A DNA stretch of 64,000 nt from assembly GCF_000184345.1 (NCBI RefSeq), contig NC_017583.1, positions 1,488,001-1,552,000 of the forward strand. Reading direction: 5' to 3'. The translations under genes were made by a program, and so were the position numbers. This document shows, in pieces, positions 8,724 to 17,574 of the stretch (positions are counted from its first letter, which is position 1; each line of letters starts with the position of its first letter). Origin of the DNA: Spirochaeta thermophila DSM 6578. Its GTDB lineage: Bacteria; Spirochaetota; Spirochaetia; Winmispirales; Winmispiraceae. The notes below the pieces were generated by a model that did no database searches, was not told where the DNA came from, and was given only the letters and a program-made list of their open reading frames with translations.

Positions 8724-9986
8724 TCAGGTCCGCTTCGAAAGCACCTGTCTCTCGTAGGCCTCCACCTCGCGGATCCACTCCACATCGAGGGGCACATCCT
8801 GGGAGAGACAGTAGTAATCCCACACCGCGGCAAACGGGAGGCTCTTCACATCCTCCATGAGGGCGAGCCGTTCACCGAGGCGCCCCTCCGCTTCGAGCTC
8901 CTCGAGACGGCCCACCGGTTCGAGGAAGGCCGAGAGGAGGGCCTTCTGCACGGCCCGGGCACCGATCACCCACGCGAGGATACGGTTGATGCTCGCATCG
9001 AAGTAGTCCACGGCGAGGTGTATCTTCTCCCACCTGCCGAGACGCACCATCTCGGCTGCCACCGCACGCACGTCGTCCGTGAAGAGCACCACGTGGTCCG
9101 AATCCCACCGCACCCCTCTGCTCATGTGGATGAGCACGTGTGGAACGAAGAGGACGAGCGAGGAGATCTTGTCGTGGATCGTCTCGGTGGGATGGAAGTG
9201 GCCCATGTCGAGACACACGCCCACGTTCCGGCTCACCGCATAGCCCAGATAGAACTCGTGCGAGCCGGTCACATAGGATTCCGAACCGATGCCGAAGAGC
9301 TTGGACTCCACCGTGTCGATCACACCCGGGAGACGCTCCCTGTAGATCTCGTCGAGCGATGCGAGCAGCCGCTCCCTGGGTCCCAGCCTGTCGACGGGGA
9401 TGTCCTTCCAGCCGTCCGGGATCCAGAGGTTGTTGATGCACACCCCATCCAGCTCAGAGGCGAAATACGCAGCGATCCGCTCGCAGGCGATGGCGTGTCT
9501 CACCCAGAAGGCCCGCACACCCTCGTCCGGATGGCTCAAGGTGAACCCCGAATCCGCCAGAGGATGGGAGAAGAAGGTGGGATTGAAGTCGAGCCCTATT
9601 CCCAAAGACTTGGCCCACTCCACCCACTTCTCAAAGTGTCTCGGTTCGAGGGCGTCCCTGTCCACCCGCTTCCCCTCGGTCTCCGCATACATCGCGTGGA
9701 GGTTGAAACGCTTCGTCCCCGGGACGAGGGAGAAGGCCTTGGCCGCATCCTGGCGGAGCTCGTCACCGCTCCGCGCCCTTCCCGGGTAGTTGCCGGTCGC
9801 GAGGATACCCCCACCAGAGAGCGTATCCTTACCCTCAAGCCCCACCACATCGTCGCCCTGCCAGCAGTGGATGGAGACGGGGATCTCCGCACACCTCTTC
9901 ACCGCGGCCTCCACATCCACACCGAGGTCCGCGTACCGAGCCTTCGCCTCTTCGAAGGCCCGTTCAACTCTGTCGTTCGATGTCAT
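8724..9986 (-). CDS. rhaA: L-rhamnose isomerase
   Basis: A 420-residue cytoplasmic metal-dependent isomerase that converts L-rhamnose to L-rhamnulose. The length and sequence match the RhaA family: SIHCWQGDDVVG near residue 36, GILATGNYPGRAR, KRFNLHAMYAE, and the metal-site segments DFNPTFFSHP, LDMGHFHPTETIHDK and HMSRGVRWDSDHV. The ATG has GGGAGG upstream and overlaps the aldolase stop by 4 bases. It follows the rhamnose transporter, mutarotase and aldolase genes, giving most of the upper rhamnose pathway in one transcript. Confidence 0.96.
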   Translation of the reverse strand: MTSNDRVERAFEEAKARYADLGVDVEAAVKRCAEIPVSIHCWQGDDVVGLEGKDTLSGGGILATGNYPGRARSGDELRQDAAKAFSLVPGTKRFNLHAMYAETEGKRVDRDALEPRHFEKWVEWAKSLGIGLDFNPTFFSHPLADSGFTLSHPDEGVRAFWVRHAIACERIAAYFASELDGVCINNLWIPDGWKDIPVDRLGPRERLLASLDEIYRERLPGVIDTVESKLFGIGSESYVTGSHEFYLGYAVSRNVGVCLDMGHFHPTETIHDKISSLVLFVPHVLIHMSRGVRWDSDHVVLFTDDVRAVAAEMVRLGRWEKIHLAVDYFDASINRILAWVIGARAVQKALLSAFLEPVGRLEELEAEGRLGERLALMEDVKSLPFAAVWDYYCLSQDVPLDVEWIREVEAYERQVLSKRT

Positions 9987-11131
9987 CTGTTTCCTCCCTG
10001 ATCGAGACTTACGCGAGAGCGGAAACGTTCCGCCTCCCAGTTGAGTATGAACTCCACGTCCTCTCTCGTGAGAAACCTCGGACCACCCAAGGTCTGGGCA
10101 CAGAGAGAGATCCGGAGCGCATCATGGAAGAGGAGGATGGCCGTCCGGGCCCCCTTCTCCGAGGAGGCACGGGCGACCACCCCCACCCCTTGGAGGAGGA
10201 AGATCCGGGGCAGCACCCCATACTCCTCGAGATAGCCCCTCGTCCGGGAACGAGCCTCTTCCTCCTCCGGGACTCCCCCTCGTGTGGGGAAGAAGAGGGG
10301 AGCCGGGCCCGCGTAGACGATGTGGTCGGGGGAGAAGGCCCCCCTCAGCCCCTCCATTCCCTCCTCACCGGCAAGGCAGCCCTCGAACACGGGATCCCGA
10401 CTCATGAGGTAGACCCCCTCGGAGGTACCGGCGCTCACCTCCTGCACGATACGCTCGAGCATCCCCGGGATCTCTCCCCCGAGTGGCTGTATCACGCCCC
10501 CGAAGGGAGGGGGAACGTGCGGAAAGAGGGGGCGTATCCGTTCCATGAGACGGGCATAGAGACCGATCACCCCTTCGGGCGAGTCCTCGCTCACGAACAC
10601 TCCGTGGTTCTGGAGGAAGACGATCCGGGGGAGTTCCCCACCCTGCCATCCCGCCACCACACGGTGGAACTCCCGGGAAAGCACGTATCCGGGGGTGGTG
10701 TAGGGCATCCAGAGGGCTTCTTCACCGAAGAGTTCCCTCGCGATACGCTCCCCTTCCAGGCTACAGAGCACCCCGTTCACCAGCGCAGGATGGGTGTGCA
10801 CCACATACCGGTAGGGGATGACATGATGGAGCAACGTCTCCACGCTGGGACGCTTTTCCTCTCCCGGTATCCGGCAGTCCAGGAGTGCCGCCACCACCTC
10901 ACGTTCTCGTTCCTCCACGCGCTCCGGGAACGGCCTGGAGAGTATCCTCTCGAGGCACTCCCGCGTGAGCCTCACGAACCCCGTCTCGTCGATCGTGGCG
11001 AGGGACACCCCCGAGGCCTTCACATAGAGGAGGGCCTCGTCCTTCCAGGAGGTATTCCCTCCCCCCGCGAGCACGAACTCGGGATCCGCACCATACAGAC
11101 GGGAAAGCTTCACCAGGGCCTGCAGACTCAT
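9983..11131 (-). CDS. Class II aldolase, probable rhamnulose-1-phosphate aldolase
   Basis: A 382-residue class II (zinc) aldolase/adducin-family protein. Motifs: AGGGNTSWKD near residue 23, VKASGVSL, PSVETLLHHVIPYRYVVHTHPAL with the zinc-binding HTH, and LQNHGVF with a further His. It resembles the aldolase half of the bifunctional RhaE-type aldolase/lactaldehyde dehydrogenase more than the short E. coli RhaD; here the dehydrogenase half is absent. Expected reaction: L-rhamnulose 1-phosphate to dihydroxyacetone phosphate plus L-lactaldehyde. The start is supported by GGGGAGG. Substrate is assigned from context between mutarotase and isomerase. Confidence 0.8.
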   Translation of the reverse strand: MSLQALVKLSRLYGADPEFVLAGGGNTSWKDEALLYVKASGVSLATIDETGFVRLTRECLERILSRPFPERVEEREREVVAALLDCRIPGEEKRPSVETLLHHVIPYRYVVHTHPALVNGVLCSLEGERIARELFGEEALWMPYTTPGYVLSREFHRVVAGWQGGELPRIVFLQNHGVFVSEDSPEGVIGLYARLMERIRPLFPHVPPPFGGVIQPLGGEIPGMLERIVQEVSAGTSEGVYLMSRDPVFEGCLAGEEGMEGLRGAFSPDHIVYAGPAPLFFPTRGGVPEEEEARSRTRGYLEEYGVLPRIFLLQGVGVVARASSEKGARTAILLFHDALRISLCAQTLGGPRFLTREDVEFILNWEAERFRSRVSLDQGGNR

Positions 11132-11141
11132 CCTTCCTCCC

Positions 11142-11456
11142 CTAGTCCATGTGGAACATCTCTTCGAGCGGTTCGACCACAGGGGAGTCGTCCGGATTGG
11201 TCTCCATGAGATCCTTCATGTACTCCCACCATCGCCGCATGATCGGTTGATCGGGAAGAGACGCCGTACGCTCGTCATCCGCGAGGCGCTGGACCGCAAA
11301 GAGCCGGTACGTCTTCCGGTCCAGATAGATGGTGTAGTCCGAGATTCCCGCCTTGCGAAGCTCGTCCTTCAGCTCCGGCCAAATCAGGTCGTGGCGGCGC
11401 TTGTACTCTTCCTCGCAGCCCGGCTTGAGCTGCATCACAAAGGCGTGTCGTCTCAT
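11142..11456 (-). CDS. rhaM: L-rhamnose mutarotase
   Basis: A small, 104-residue cytoplasmic protein of the RhaM/RhaU family, which interconverts the alpha and beta anomers of L-rhamnose. Visible family features: HAFVMQLKPGCEEEYKRRHD at the N-terminus with the conserved His, the segment SDYTIYLDRKTYRLFAV, and the W-W pair near MRRWWEYM. Full family length. ATG at 11456 with AAGGAGG upstream and a 4-base overlap with the permease gene before it, so it is part of the rhamnose operon. Confidence 0.95.
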   Translation of the reverse strand: MRRHAFVMQLKPGCEEEYKRRHDLIWPELKDELRKAGISDYTIYLDRKTYRLFAVQRLADDERTASLPDQPIMRRWWEYMKDLMETNPDDSPVVEPLEEMFHMD

Positions 11457-12457
11457 ACGTTCCCTCCTTCCACGATGTCTGTCTCTCTCCTTCTCTTCAT
11501 AAAGGCGATGAACTCGGGGATCACGATGGCCACGATGAGGAGCGCACCGGTCACCAGGTTCATGACCCGACCCGGTACGTTCATGAGGCCCATCCCGAAT
11601 CGTATGAATCCTATCACGAAACTGGCGATCACCACACCCGGAATCCCACCGAATCCGCCGGTGATCGCCACCCCACCCAGCACGGCGATGGTGATCGCCT
11701 CGAGCTCGAAGCCTTGGGCGATGTTCGGTCGGGTGGAGAGTATCCTGCTCGTGAGCAACACGGAGGAAATGCCCGAGAAGAGCCCGTTGAGGGTGAAGAC
11801 CGCGAACTTGACCCGCTTCGCCGGTATACCGGAGAACACAGCCGCGACCTCGTTACGTCCCACGGCGTAGACCATCCTCCCGAAAATCGTGTAGTGGAGC
11901 ACGAGCCCCACCACCAGGGCGAGGGCGAGAAAGACCACGAGCTGGAAGGGAACGAGCGTCCCCCCGACATACCCCTGGCCCAGCCATGCGAACTCCTCCG
12001 GATAGGTAGTGAATGCCTTGTCACCGAGGATGCCCTGGGGGATCCCCCTGAAGAACGACATGGTCCCTATGGTCACGGCGATCGCCGGGATCCTCAGGTA
12101 GCCCACGAGGAACCCGTTGAGCATGCCGGCCACCGTGCCGACCAGGAGCCCCACGAGCACGATCACAGGGACGGGAGCTCCATATGAGGCCACCAATCCC
12201 ATACAGAAAGAGGAGAGGGCCACGATCGACCCCACCGAGATGTCGATGGACCCCGTGATGATCACCAAGGCCATCGAGAGGGCGATGATGGACTTCTCCG
12301 TGAAATTGAAGGTGGTATTGAAGAGATTACGGACATCCCAGAAATACGGACTCAGGATGCCGTTCACCACCATGATGGTGAGAAGGAGGATGGAGAGGAT
12401 GACCTCCCATCTCTGGAGCACGGCTCCGATGCGAATTCCCTGTCGCACGTTCTTCAT
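11453..12457 (-). CDS. rhaQ: Rhamnose ABC transporter permease
   Basis: A 334-residue inner-membrane permease of the CUT2 (RbsC/AraH) class, with roughly eight to ten hydrophobic segments. The family signature AAVFSGIPAKRVKFAVFTLNGLFSG appears in the cytoplasmic loop, and AVLGGVAITGGFGG near residue 270. It is one of two different CUT2 permeases in tandem, as in the RhaSTPQ rhamnose system. GGAGG supports the ATG; 4-base overlaps on both sides indicate translational coupling. Which of the two is RhaP and which is RhaQ is assigned by gene order. Confidence 0.88.
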   Translation of the reverse strand: MKNVRQGIRIGAVLQRWEVILSILLLTIMVVNGILSPYFWDVRNLFNTTFNFTEKSIIALSMALVIITGSIDISVGSIVALSSFCMGLVASYGAPVPVIVLVGLLVGTVAGMLNGFLVGYLRIPAIAVTIGTMSFFRGIPQGILGDKAFTTYPEEFAWLGQGYVGGTLVPFQLVVFLALALVVGLVLHYTIFGRMVYAVGRNEVAAVFSGIPAKRVKFAVFTLNGLFSGISSVLLTSRILSTRPNIAQGFELEAITIAVLGGVAITGGFGGIPGVVIASFVIGFIRFGMGLMNVPGRVMNLVTGALLIVAIVIPEFIAFMKRRRETDIVEGGNV

Positions 12458-13440
12458 ACCCGGTGCCTCCGTGTCTTGAGGAGCCTTTCGGCCCGCGAGC
12501 GTTCCGCAAAGGTATTGGCGAGGATGGCAATGAGGATGGCGATCCCCTGAACGAGCATTTGATAGAAGGGCGAGATGTTGATCTGGGTGAGGGCGTTGTA
12601 GAGGAGTCCAAGGAAGAGAGCCCCGAGGAGCACCCCCGTACTCGTTCCCGATCCTCCGAAGACGCTCACCCCGCCGATGACACAGGCCGCCACGGCCTGC
12701 AGCTCGTATCCAGTGGCGCTGTCGGTCTGGGCCGCCGCATACCGGGTCACATAGAGAAGACCGGCGAGTCCCGAGATCACCCCGCTGAGCATGAACACAA
12801 GGTAATCCGTCTTCCTGGTATCTATGCCCACGAGCCGGGCCGCGTTTCTGTTGTCACCCGTGGCGTAGATGGAGCGCCCGGTCCACGTATACGTGAGAAA
12901 GAACGTCACCAGCAGGAAGACGATGAAGGCATACCAGATGATGGCCGGGATTCCCAGAAATCGCACCACGGGTATGGAGACGAAACTCTCGCACATCTCG
13001 TGGGCGCTCACCCACTCCCCGCCCGATACCAGGAAGACGAGGGCCCGGTACATCGCGAGGGTACCGAGTGTGGTGATGATGGGAGGAACCCTCAACCTCG
13101 CCACCACGATCCCGTTGAAACTGCCCAGAACGAATCCGAGGAGAAGCGCACCCCCCACGTAGACATAGAAGGGTAGATTCGGCACCGCGATATTGAACAT
13201 ACCGAGCAACATCCCCGTAAGGGCCATAGTGGAAGGGATGGAGAGGTCTATCCCGCCGGTGAGCAGGACCAGGAACTGAGCGAGGGAGGCGAGGATCAGG
13301 ACCGAGGAATCCTTGAGCACGTCATAGATGTTCTCCACTGCAAGAAAACGAGGGGACCGCATCCCTACCACTGCCACGAAGACCACGAGAAACACGAAGA
13401 GGGTGAACTCACGGGTTTTCATGACTCTCGGCACTCTCAT
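12454..13440 (-). CDS. rhaP: Rhamnose ABC transporter permease
   Basis: A 328-residue CUT2-class permease, the second membrane subunit of the rhamnose importer. Features: LLTGGIDLSIPSTMALTGML (family signature near residue 65), NRNAARLVGIDTRKTDYLVF in the coupling loop, and VIGGVSVFGGSGTSTGVLLG near residue 245. The start codon overlaps the ATPase stop codon (ATGA) and has AAAGGGG upstream. It would form a heteromer with the next permease and dock to the double-domain ATPase. Confidence 0.88.
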   Translation of the reverse strand: MRVPRVMKTREFTLFVFLVVFVAVVGMRSPRFLAVENIYDVLKDSSVLILASLAQFLVLLTGGIDLSIPSTMALTGMLLGMFNIAVPNLPFYVYVGGALLLGFVLGSFNGIVVARLRVPPIITTLGTLAMYRALVFLVSGGEWVSAHEMCESFVSIPVVRFLGIPAIIWYAFIVFLLVTFFLTYTWTGRSIYATGDNRNAARLVGIDTRKTDYLVFMLSGVISGLAGLLYVTRYAAAQTDSATGYELQAVAACVIGGVSVFGGSGTSTGVLLGALFLGLLYNALTQINISPFYQMLVQGIAILIAILANTFAERSRAERLLKTRRHRV

Positions 13441-14945
13441 ACCACACCCCTTTCACCGTGTCCGAGGGCCGCTCTCATGATCTCCTCCGAGGTACACGCC
13501 CGTGCATCGAAGACCCCTGTGACCTTCCCTTCGTGGAACACCACCACCCGGTCTGCCATACCGAGAACCTCGGGAAGCTCGGAAGAGACGAGGAGCACCG
13601 CAAGCCCCTGAGCCGCGAGATCCGCTACAAGGGCATGGACCGCGGCCTTGGTGGCGATATCGATACCCCTGGTGGGCTCGTCGAGGATGAGAAGGGAGGG
13701 CTGTGCGGCGAGCCACTTCGCCAACACCACCTTCTGCTGGTTCCCACCCGAAAGGGCATTCACCCACACGTGTACGTGGGGAGCCTTCACCTCGAGCCGC
13801 TTCGCATACTCCTCTGCGAAACGACGCTCACGTACCTGATCGATCCATCCTCTCTTGTGGAGCGCCGTGAGGAGGGGAAGCGTGATGTTCTCGCAGATAC
13901 TCATGTTGAGGATGCACCCTTGCAGCTGTCTGTCCTCGGGTACATACACGATACCATGACGCATCGCCTCCCTGGGGGATCTGAATCGCACTGTTTTCCC
14001 CTCGAAGCACACTTCTCCACTATCCCACGCATCCACCCCCACGATACACCGCATGACCTCGGTTCTGCCGGATCCCACGAGTCCGAAGAATCCCAGGATC
14101 TCTCCCCTCCTCACCTCGAAGGAAACATCACGGAACACCCCTTCCCTCGAGAGATTTCTCACCTCCAGCACCACCTCACCCGGCCGGGAGTCCCGCTCGG
14201 GATAGTACTGTTCCATCTTTCTCCCGATCATCATCCTGATGATCTCCTCCCTGGACGTCTCCCGGACCTGACCTTCCCCCACGTATTGCCCGTCACGGAG
14301 TACGGTGAAGTGGTCGGCGATCTCCTCGATCTCCTCGAACTTGTGGGAGATGAACACCACCCCCGTACCGGATGCCTTGAGATCCCTGATGATCCTGAAG
14401 AGGTCCTCCACTTCCCGTGCCGAGAGGGAACTGGTGGGTTCGTCCATGATCACGATCCTCGCCCTGTGGGTGAGGGCCTTCGCGATCTCCACCAACTGAC
14501 GCTCGGCCGTGGAAAGGTCCTTCACGACCGCCCGGGTGTCCAGGGGCACCCCCAGTTCCTCGAGGATAGCGGCCGCCCTGCGGTGCATCTCCTTCCACGA
14601 GAGGAGGGGAACCCGCCCGGCATATACGGGACTGCTCATGAAGACGTTCTCGGCCACCGAGAGGTCGGGGAACACCGCAGCCTCCTGGTGGATCACCGCG
14701 ATACCGGCCCTCTGGGCATCCAGGGGGGATCCGAACGCCACTTCCTCCCCCTCGAGGAAGATCCGTCCTTTCGTGGGAGTGAGCACCCCGCTCATGATCT
14801 TCACCAGCGTGGACTTGCCCGCCCCGTTCTCCCCTATGAGTGCGTGGACCTCTCCCTGACGTATCCTGAACGAGACTCCATCGAGGGCGAGGGTTCCCGG
14901 ATACATCATGGAGACGTCCTTCAGTTCCAGCAAAGGTGTTTCCAT
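13437..14945 (-). CDS. rhaT: Rhamnose ABC transporter ATP-binding protein
   Basis: A 502-residue cytoplasmic ATPase with two fused ABC domains, as in RbsA/RhaT. First domain: Walker A GENGAGKSTLVK (residues about 38-49), signature LSTAERQLVEIAK, Walker B IVIMDEPTSSL. The second, from about residue 260, has a degenerate Walker A GLVGSGRTEVM, signature LSGGNQQKVVLAK and Walker B LLILDEPTRGID. A degenerate second Walker A is usual in this class. AAGGAG precedes the ATG. An 82-base gap with a hairpin separates it from rhaS. Confidence 0.92.
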   Translation of the reverse strand: METPLLELKDVSMMYPGTLALDGVSFRIRQGEVHALIGENGAGKSTLVKIMSGVLTPTKGRIFLEGEEVAFGSPLDAQRAGIAVIHQEAAVFPDLSVAENVFMSSPVYAGRVPLLSWKEMHRRAAAILEELGVPLDTRAVVKDLSTAERQLVEIAKALTHRARIVIMDEPTSSLSAREVEDLFRIIRDLKASGTGVVFISHKFEEIEEIADHFTVLRDGQYVGEGQVRETSREEIIRMMIGRKMEQYYPERDSRPGEVVLEVRNLSREGVFRDVSFEVRRGEILGFFGLVGSGRTEVMRCIVGVDAWDSGEVCFEGKTVRFRSPREAMRHGIVYVPEDRQLQGCILNMSICENITLPLLTALHKRGWIDQVRERRFAEEYAKRLEVKAPHVHVWVNALSGGNQQKVVLAKWLAAQPSLLILDEPTRGIDIATKAAVHALVADLAAQGLAVLLVSSELPEVLGMADRVVVFHEGKVTGVFDARACTSEEIMRAALGHGERGVV

Positions 14946-14973
14946 GTTCGCTCCTTCCTACGAATCTCAAAGA

Positions 14974-15005
14974 AAGGCCCGGAGCGACATCTTCCTCCGG
15001 GCCTT
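14974..15005 (-). terminator. Intercistronic hairpin between rhaS and rhaT
   Basis: A 10-base-pair perfect stem (AAGGCCCGGA and complement) with a 12-base loop, followed on the minus strand by TTTCTTTGAG. It lies in the gap after the binding-protein gene. It looks like a leaky rho-independent terminator that sets a high ratio of binding protein to membrane and ATPase subunits. Confidence 0.72.
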
Positions 15006-15027
15006 GCAACGGGCCGCTCTACAGAAC

Positions 15028-16053
15028 CTAGAACATCGCGGCGAACTTCTCTATGTTCTCCTTGGTGAACACGAACGGTTCTCCCATGACCGCCACGCCG
15101 CCCGGTCCCACCTTGATCTCGCCCATCCTCCCGCAGGAAAACACGTCGCCTACGGCGCCGGTGTTCTTTCCCTTGATGAGGTTGTAGAGGATGTAGGTGG
15201 AGCTGTAACCGAGATCGATCGGATTCCACAGGGCCATCTTTTCGCACACACCGGAGAGGATGTAGGCCTTCATCTCCGAAGGAAGCCCGAGCCCGGTGAG
15301 CTGGATCTTGCCGGTGAGACCCTGATCCTGGATGGCCTTGGCCGCAGCCGCGATACCCACCGTGGTCGGGGCGATGATGCCCTTGAGGTCGGGATACGAC
15401 TTGAACAGGCCCAAGGCCTCCCGGTACGACTTGTCGGACAGGTCGTCACCGTACACCACCGCCACGAGCTTCATATTCTTACACTTCGGGTTCTCGGCGA
15501 GCTCCTTCTTCATGTACTCGATCCAGGCATTCTGGTTCGTGGCCTGGGCCGTGGCAGAGAGGATGGCAATCTCGCCTTCCCAACCGATGAGCTCACCCAG
15601 GAGCTTCACCTGACTGCGTCCTATGAGCTCGGTGTCCGAAGGAGCGAGATGGAGGATCCGTCCGCCCTCGGAGACACCGGAATCGAAGGAGATCACCTTG
15701 ATCCCCTGGGCCATCGCCTTCTTCAGCACAGGCACGAGGGCATCGGGATCGTTCGCCGAGATGGCGATCCCGTCCACCCTGGTGGCGATGAGGTTCTCGA
15801 TGATCTCGATCTGCCCCTCGGCCGTGGGAGAGCTGGGCCCCTGATAGATGATCTCCACGTCTCCCAATTCCTTGGCGGCCTCCAGGGCGCCGTCCCGCGC
15901 CGCCTCGAAGAAGCCGTTCCCGAGGTTCTTCACCACGAGTGCGATCCGGAGCTTCTTGCCCGCGGCCGCACCCGCCTGCTCCCCTGCCCCACTCGCGAAC
16001 AGCGCCGTGGTGAGGAGGCTCATGGCTACCAGTACCGTGATCAGTCGTTTCAT
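15028..16053 (-). CDS. rhaS: Rhamnose ABC transporter substrate-binding protein
   Basis: A 341-residue periplasmic binding protein of the RbsB-like family (Peripla_BP_4). A signal peptide covers the first ~20 residues (MKRLITVLVAMSLLTTALFA), followed by SGAGEQAG with no lipobox cysteine. The mature part starts LRIALVVKNLGNGFFEAARD and has VDGIAISANDPDAL and VISFDSGVSEGGR, matching RhaS. The ATG at 16053 was chosen because CAGGAGG lies seven bases upstream and the signal peptide starts there; an in-frame extension to 16107 lacks both. First gene of the rhamnose transport operon. Confidence 0.92.
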   Translation of the reverse strand: MKRLITVLVAMSLLTTALFASGAGEQAGAAAGKKLRIALVVKNLGNGFFEAARDGALEAAKELGDVEIIYQGPSSPTAEGQIEIIENLIATRVDGIAISANDPDALVPVLKKAMAQGIKVISFDSGVSEGGRILHLAPSDTELIGRSQVKLLGELIGWEGEIAILSATAQATNQNAWIEYMKKELAENPKCKNMKLVAVVYGDDLSDKSYREALGLFKSYPDLKGIIAPTTVGIAAAAKAIQDQGLTGKIQLTGLGLPSEMKAYILSGVCEKMALWNPIDLGYSSTYILYNLIKGKNTGAVGDVFSCGRMGEIKVGPGGVAVMGEPFVFTKENIEKFAAMF

Positions 16054-16086
16054 ACGACCCTCCTGAATTGGAATGTGTTCCACCCC

Positions 16087-16115
16087 ATCATACCCCCGCT
16101 CTCGCAACCCCAGAA
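16087..16115 (-). promoter_or_regulatory. Possible promoter of rhaS
   Basis: On the minus strand TTCTGG and TATGAT are separated by 17 bases, about 27 bases before the rhaS ribosome-binding site. The -10 box is good and the -35 box is weak, as expected for a promoter that needs an activator such as the adjacent AraC-type regulator. Confidence 0.4.
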
Positions 16116-16146
16116 GTGTCAGGAACTCACAGGATGGTGCCTTTTT

Positions 16147-17574
16147 CTACGATCTTCCCTCCTCGGAGGGGTATCTCCCGAAGAACCGACGGTACATGCG
16201 GGAGAAGTGGCGTACGCTCGCATACCCCACGGCCAGGGCCGCCTCCTTCACCGAATATCCCGAAAGGAGGAAGTCCCTCGCCTTGATGAGACGCAGCTCC
16301 ATGAGGTATTCGGAGAAGCGTTTGCCGGTCCGTCGATGGAAGAGGGAACTGAAGTAGTTGGGGGTGAGATTGAGGTACGAGGCCACCATGGAGACAGAAA
16401 GCGGCCGGGTATAGTGTTCTTTGATGAAGGCGAGGGCCCTCCGCACCGGATCGTGGTCCTCATCCCGGGATCGCATCCCCATCCTGGAGGCGAGAGGGCA
16501 CGACGAGAAATCCGCGGCGGTGAGCCTCAATGCAGGCCGATCGATCCCCATGTAGCGACGGAGGAACTGCTCCACATACGAGCGGATACGTCCCTCCAGC
16601 CCAGGTAGTCGTGAGATGAGACCCTCCACCGCATCGAGGAATCCCACCTCGTTGCGCTCCACGAGGGCCCGAACGATCGCGAAGAGGTTCTCGAACGTCT
16701 CTCGCTCTCCGGGCAGGAGGGTGCGGGAGGCCTCCTGGACCACCGTCAGGGGAAGGATACGCTCCGAAGGAAACAGGGCGACGAACGGAAGCAGGCGTAC
16801 CGCCTCCTCGTAGAACTCCGCCACGTCGTGGGACGAGGCGGCAGGCCTCCCCACGAGGAGGAGGGGGTGTATCTCAGGAGATCGCTCGAGCAGGTGGTGC
16901 ATGAGATGGAGGAGCGTCGACTGAAGCCTTCCCTCCTCCCTGCAAAAAAGACAGAGATCCACCCCATAGTGTGAAGGAAAATGGAGAAGCACGTCATCCT
17001 CGGCCAGAAGCCTCTCTCCCTCGGCTTCGAAGGCACCCTTGCAGTTCGGATAGGAGATCGCAGGGTGAAAGAGGAACAAGGGGATCGGATGTTCCGAGAT
17101 TCCATCCGGGAAGCTCGGACGAGAACTCACGGCGGGGTACGGAAGGACATGGAGGTCCACGAACCACTGGTGCAATGCCTTCCGCCTTTCGTTCTTTCGC
17201 CGGGTGAGGCTCTCCTCGAGCCGACCGAGTATGGCATCCATCTCCTCCCTGGAAGGAGGCTTGAGGATATATCCCTGGGCACCCAGCTCGAGAGCGGTCT
17301 TTGCGAACCCGAAATCCGCATAGCTGGTGACGACCACGAAGAGGATGTCACTCCGCTCTCTCAGGATCCGAGTCATGGCGTCCAACCCGCTCCCACCAGG
17401 CATCTTTATGTCCAGGAAGACGATATCCACCTCTCTCGAGAAGATCGTCTCTTTCAGTTCCCGGATATCGGCGGCCTCGAGGACGCACTCGACCCGTGGA
17501 TGGGCGACTTCCTCGAGGAGACTGCGTATGGTGTATCGGGCCAAAGGCTCATCGTCAGCGATGAGTATGCGCAT
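16147..17574 (-). CDS. Response regulator, YesN/AraC type
   Basis: A 475-residue DNA-binding response regulator. The receiver domain (residues 1-122) has D7-D8, phospho-acceptor D55 (VFLDIKMPGGSG) and a conserved Thr/Lys pair. The C-terminal ~100 residues form an AraC-class double helix-turn-helix (LSVSMVASYLNLTPNYFSSLF and YSVKEAALAVGYASVRHFSRMY). It overlaps the upstream histidine kinase gene by 20 bases. Only 93 bases separate its stop from the rhaS start, and a weak-35 promoter lies in that gap, so it is the best candidate activator of the rhamnose operon; this is inference. Confidence 0.9.
   Translation of the reverse strand: MRILIADDEPLARYTIRSLLEEVAHPRVECVLEAADIRELKETIFSREVDIVFLDIKMPGGSGLDAMTRILRERSDILFVVVTSYADFGFAKTALELGAQGYILKPPSREEMDAILGRLEESLTRRKNERRKALHQWFVDLHVLPYPAVSSRPSFPDGISEHPIPLFLFHPAISYPNCKGAFEAEGERLLAEDDVLLHFPSHYGVDLCLFCREEGRLQSTLLHLMHHLLERSPEIHPLLLVGRPAASSHDVAEFYEEAVRLLPFVALFPSERILPLTVVQEASRTLLPGERETFENLFAIVRALVERNEVGFLDAVEGLISRLPGLEGRIRSYVEQFLRRYMGIDRPALRLTAADFSSCPLASRMGMRSRDEDHDPVRRALAFIKEHYTRPLSVSMVASYLNLTPNYFSSLFHRRTGKRFSEYLMELRLIKARDFLLSGYSVKEAALAVGYASVRHFSRMYRRFFGRYPSEEGRS

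Noticed and set aside
9018-11209. Long plus-strand frames opposite rhaA and the aldolase
   Set aside because: Antisense of recognised genes, no ribosome-binding sites, low-complexity charged composition.
13458-15068. 536-codon plus-strand frame opposite rhaT
   Set aside because: His/Arg/Pro-rich antisense translation typical of high-G+C shadows; the minus strand encodes a clear ABC ATPase.
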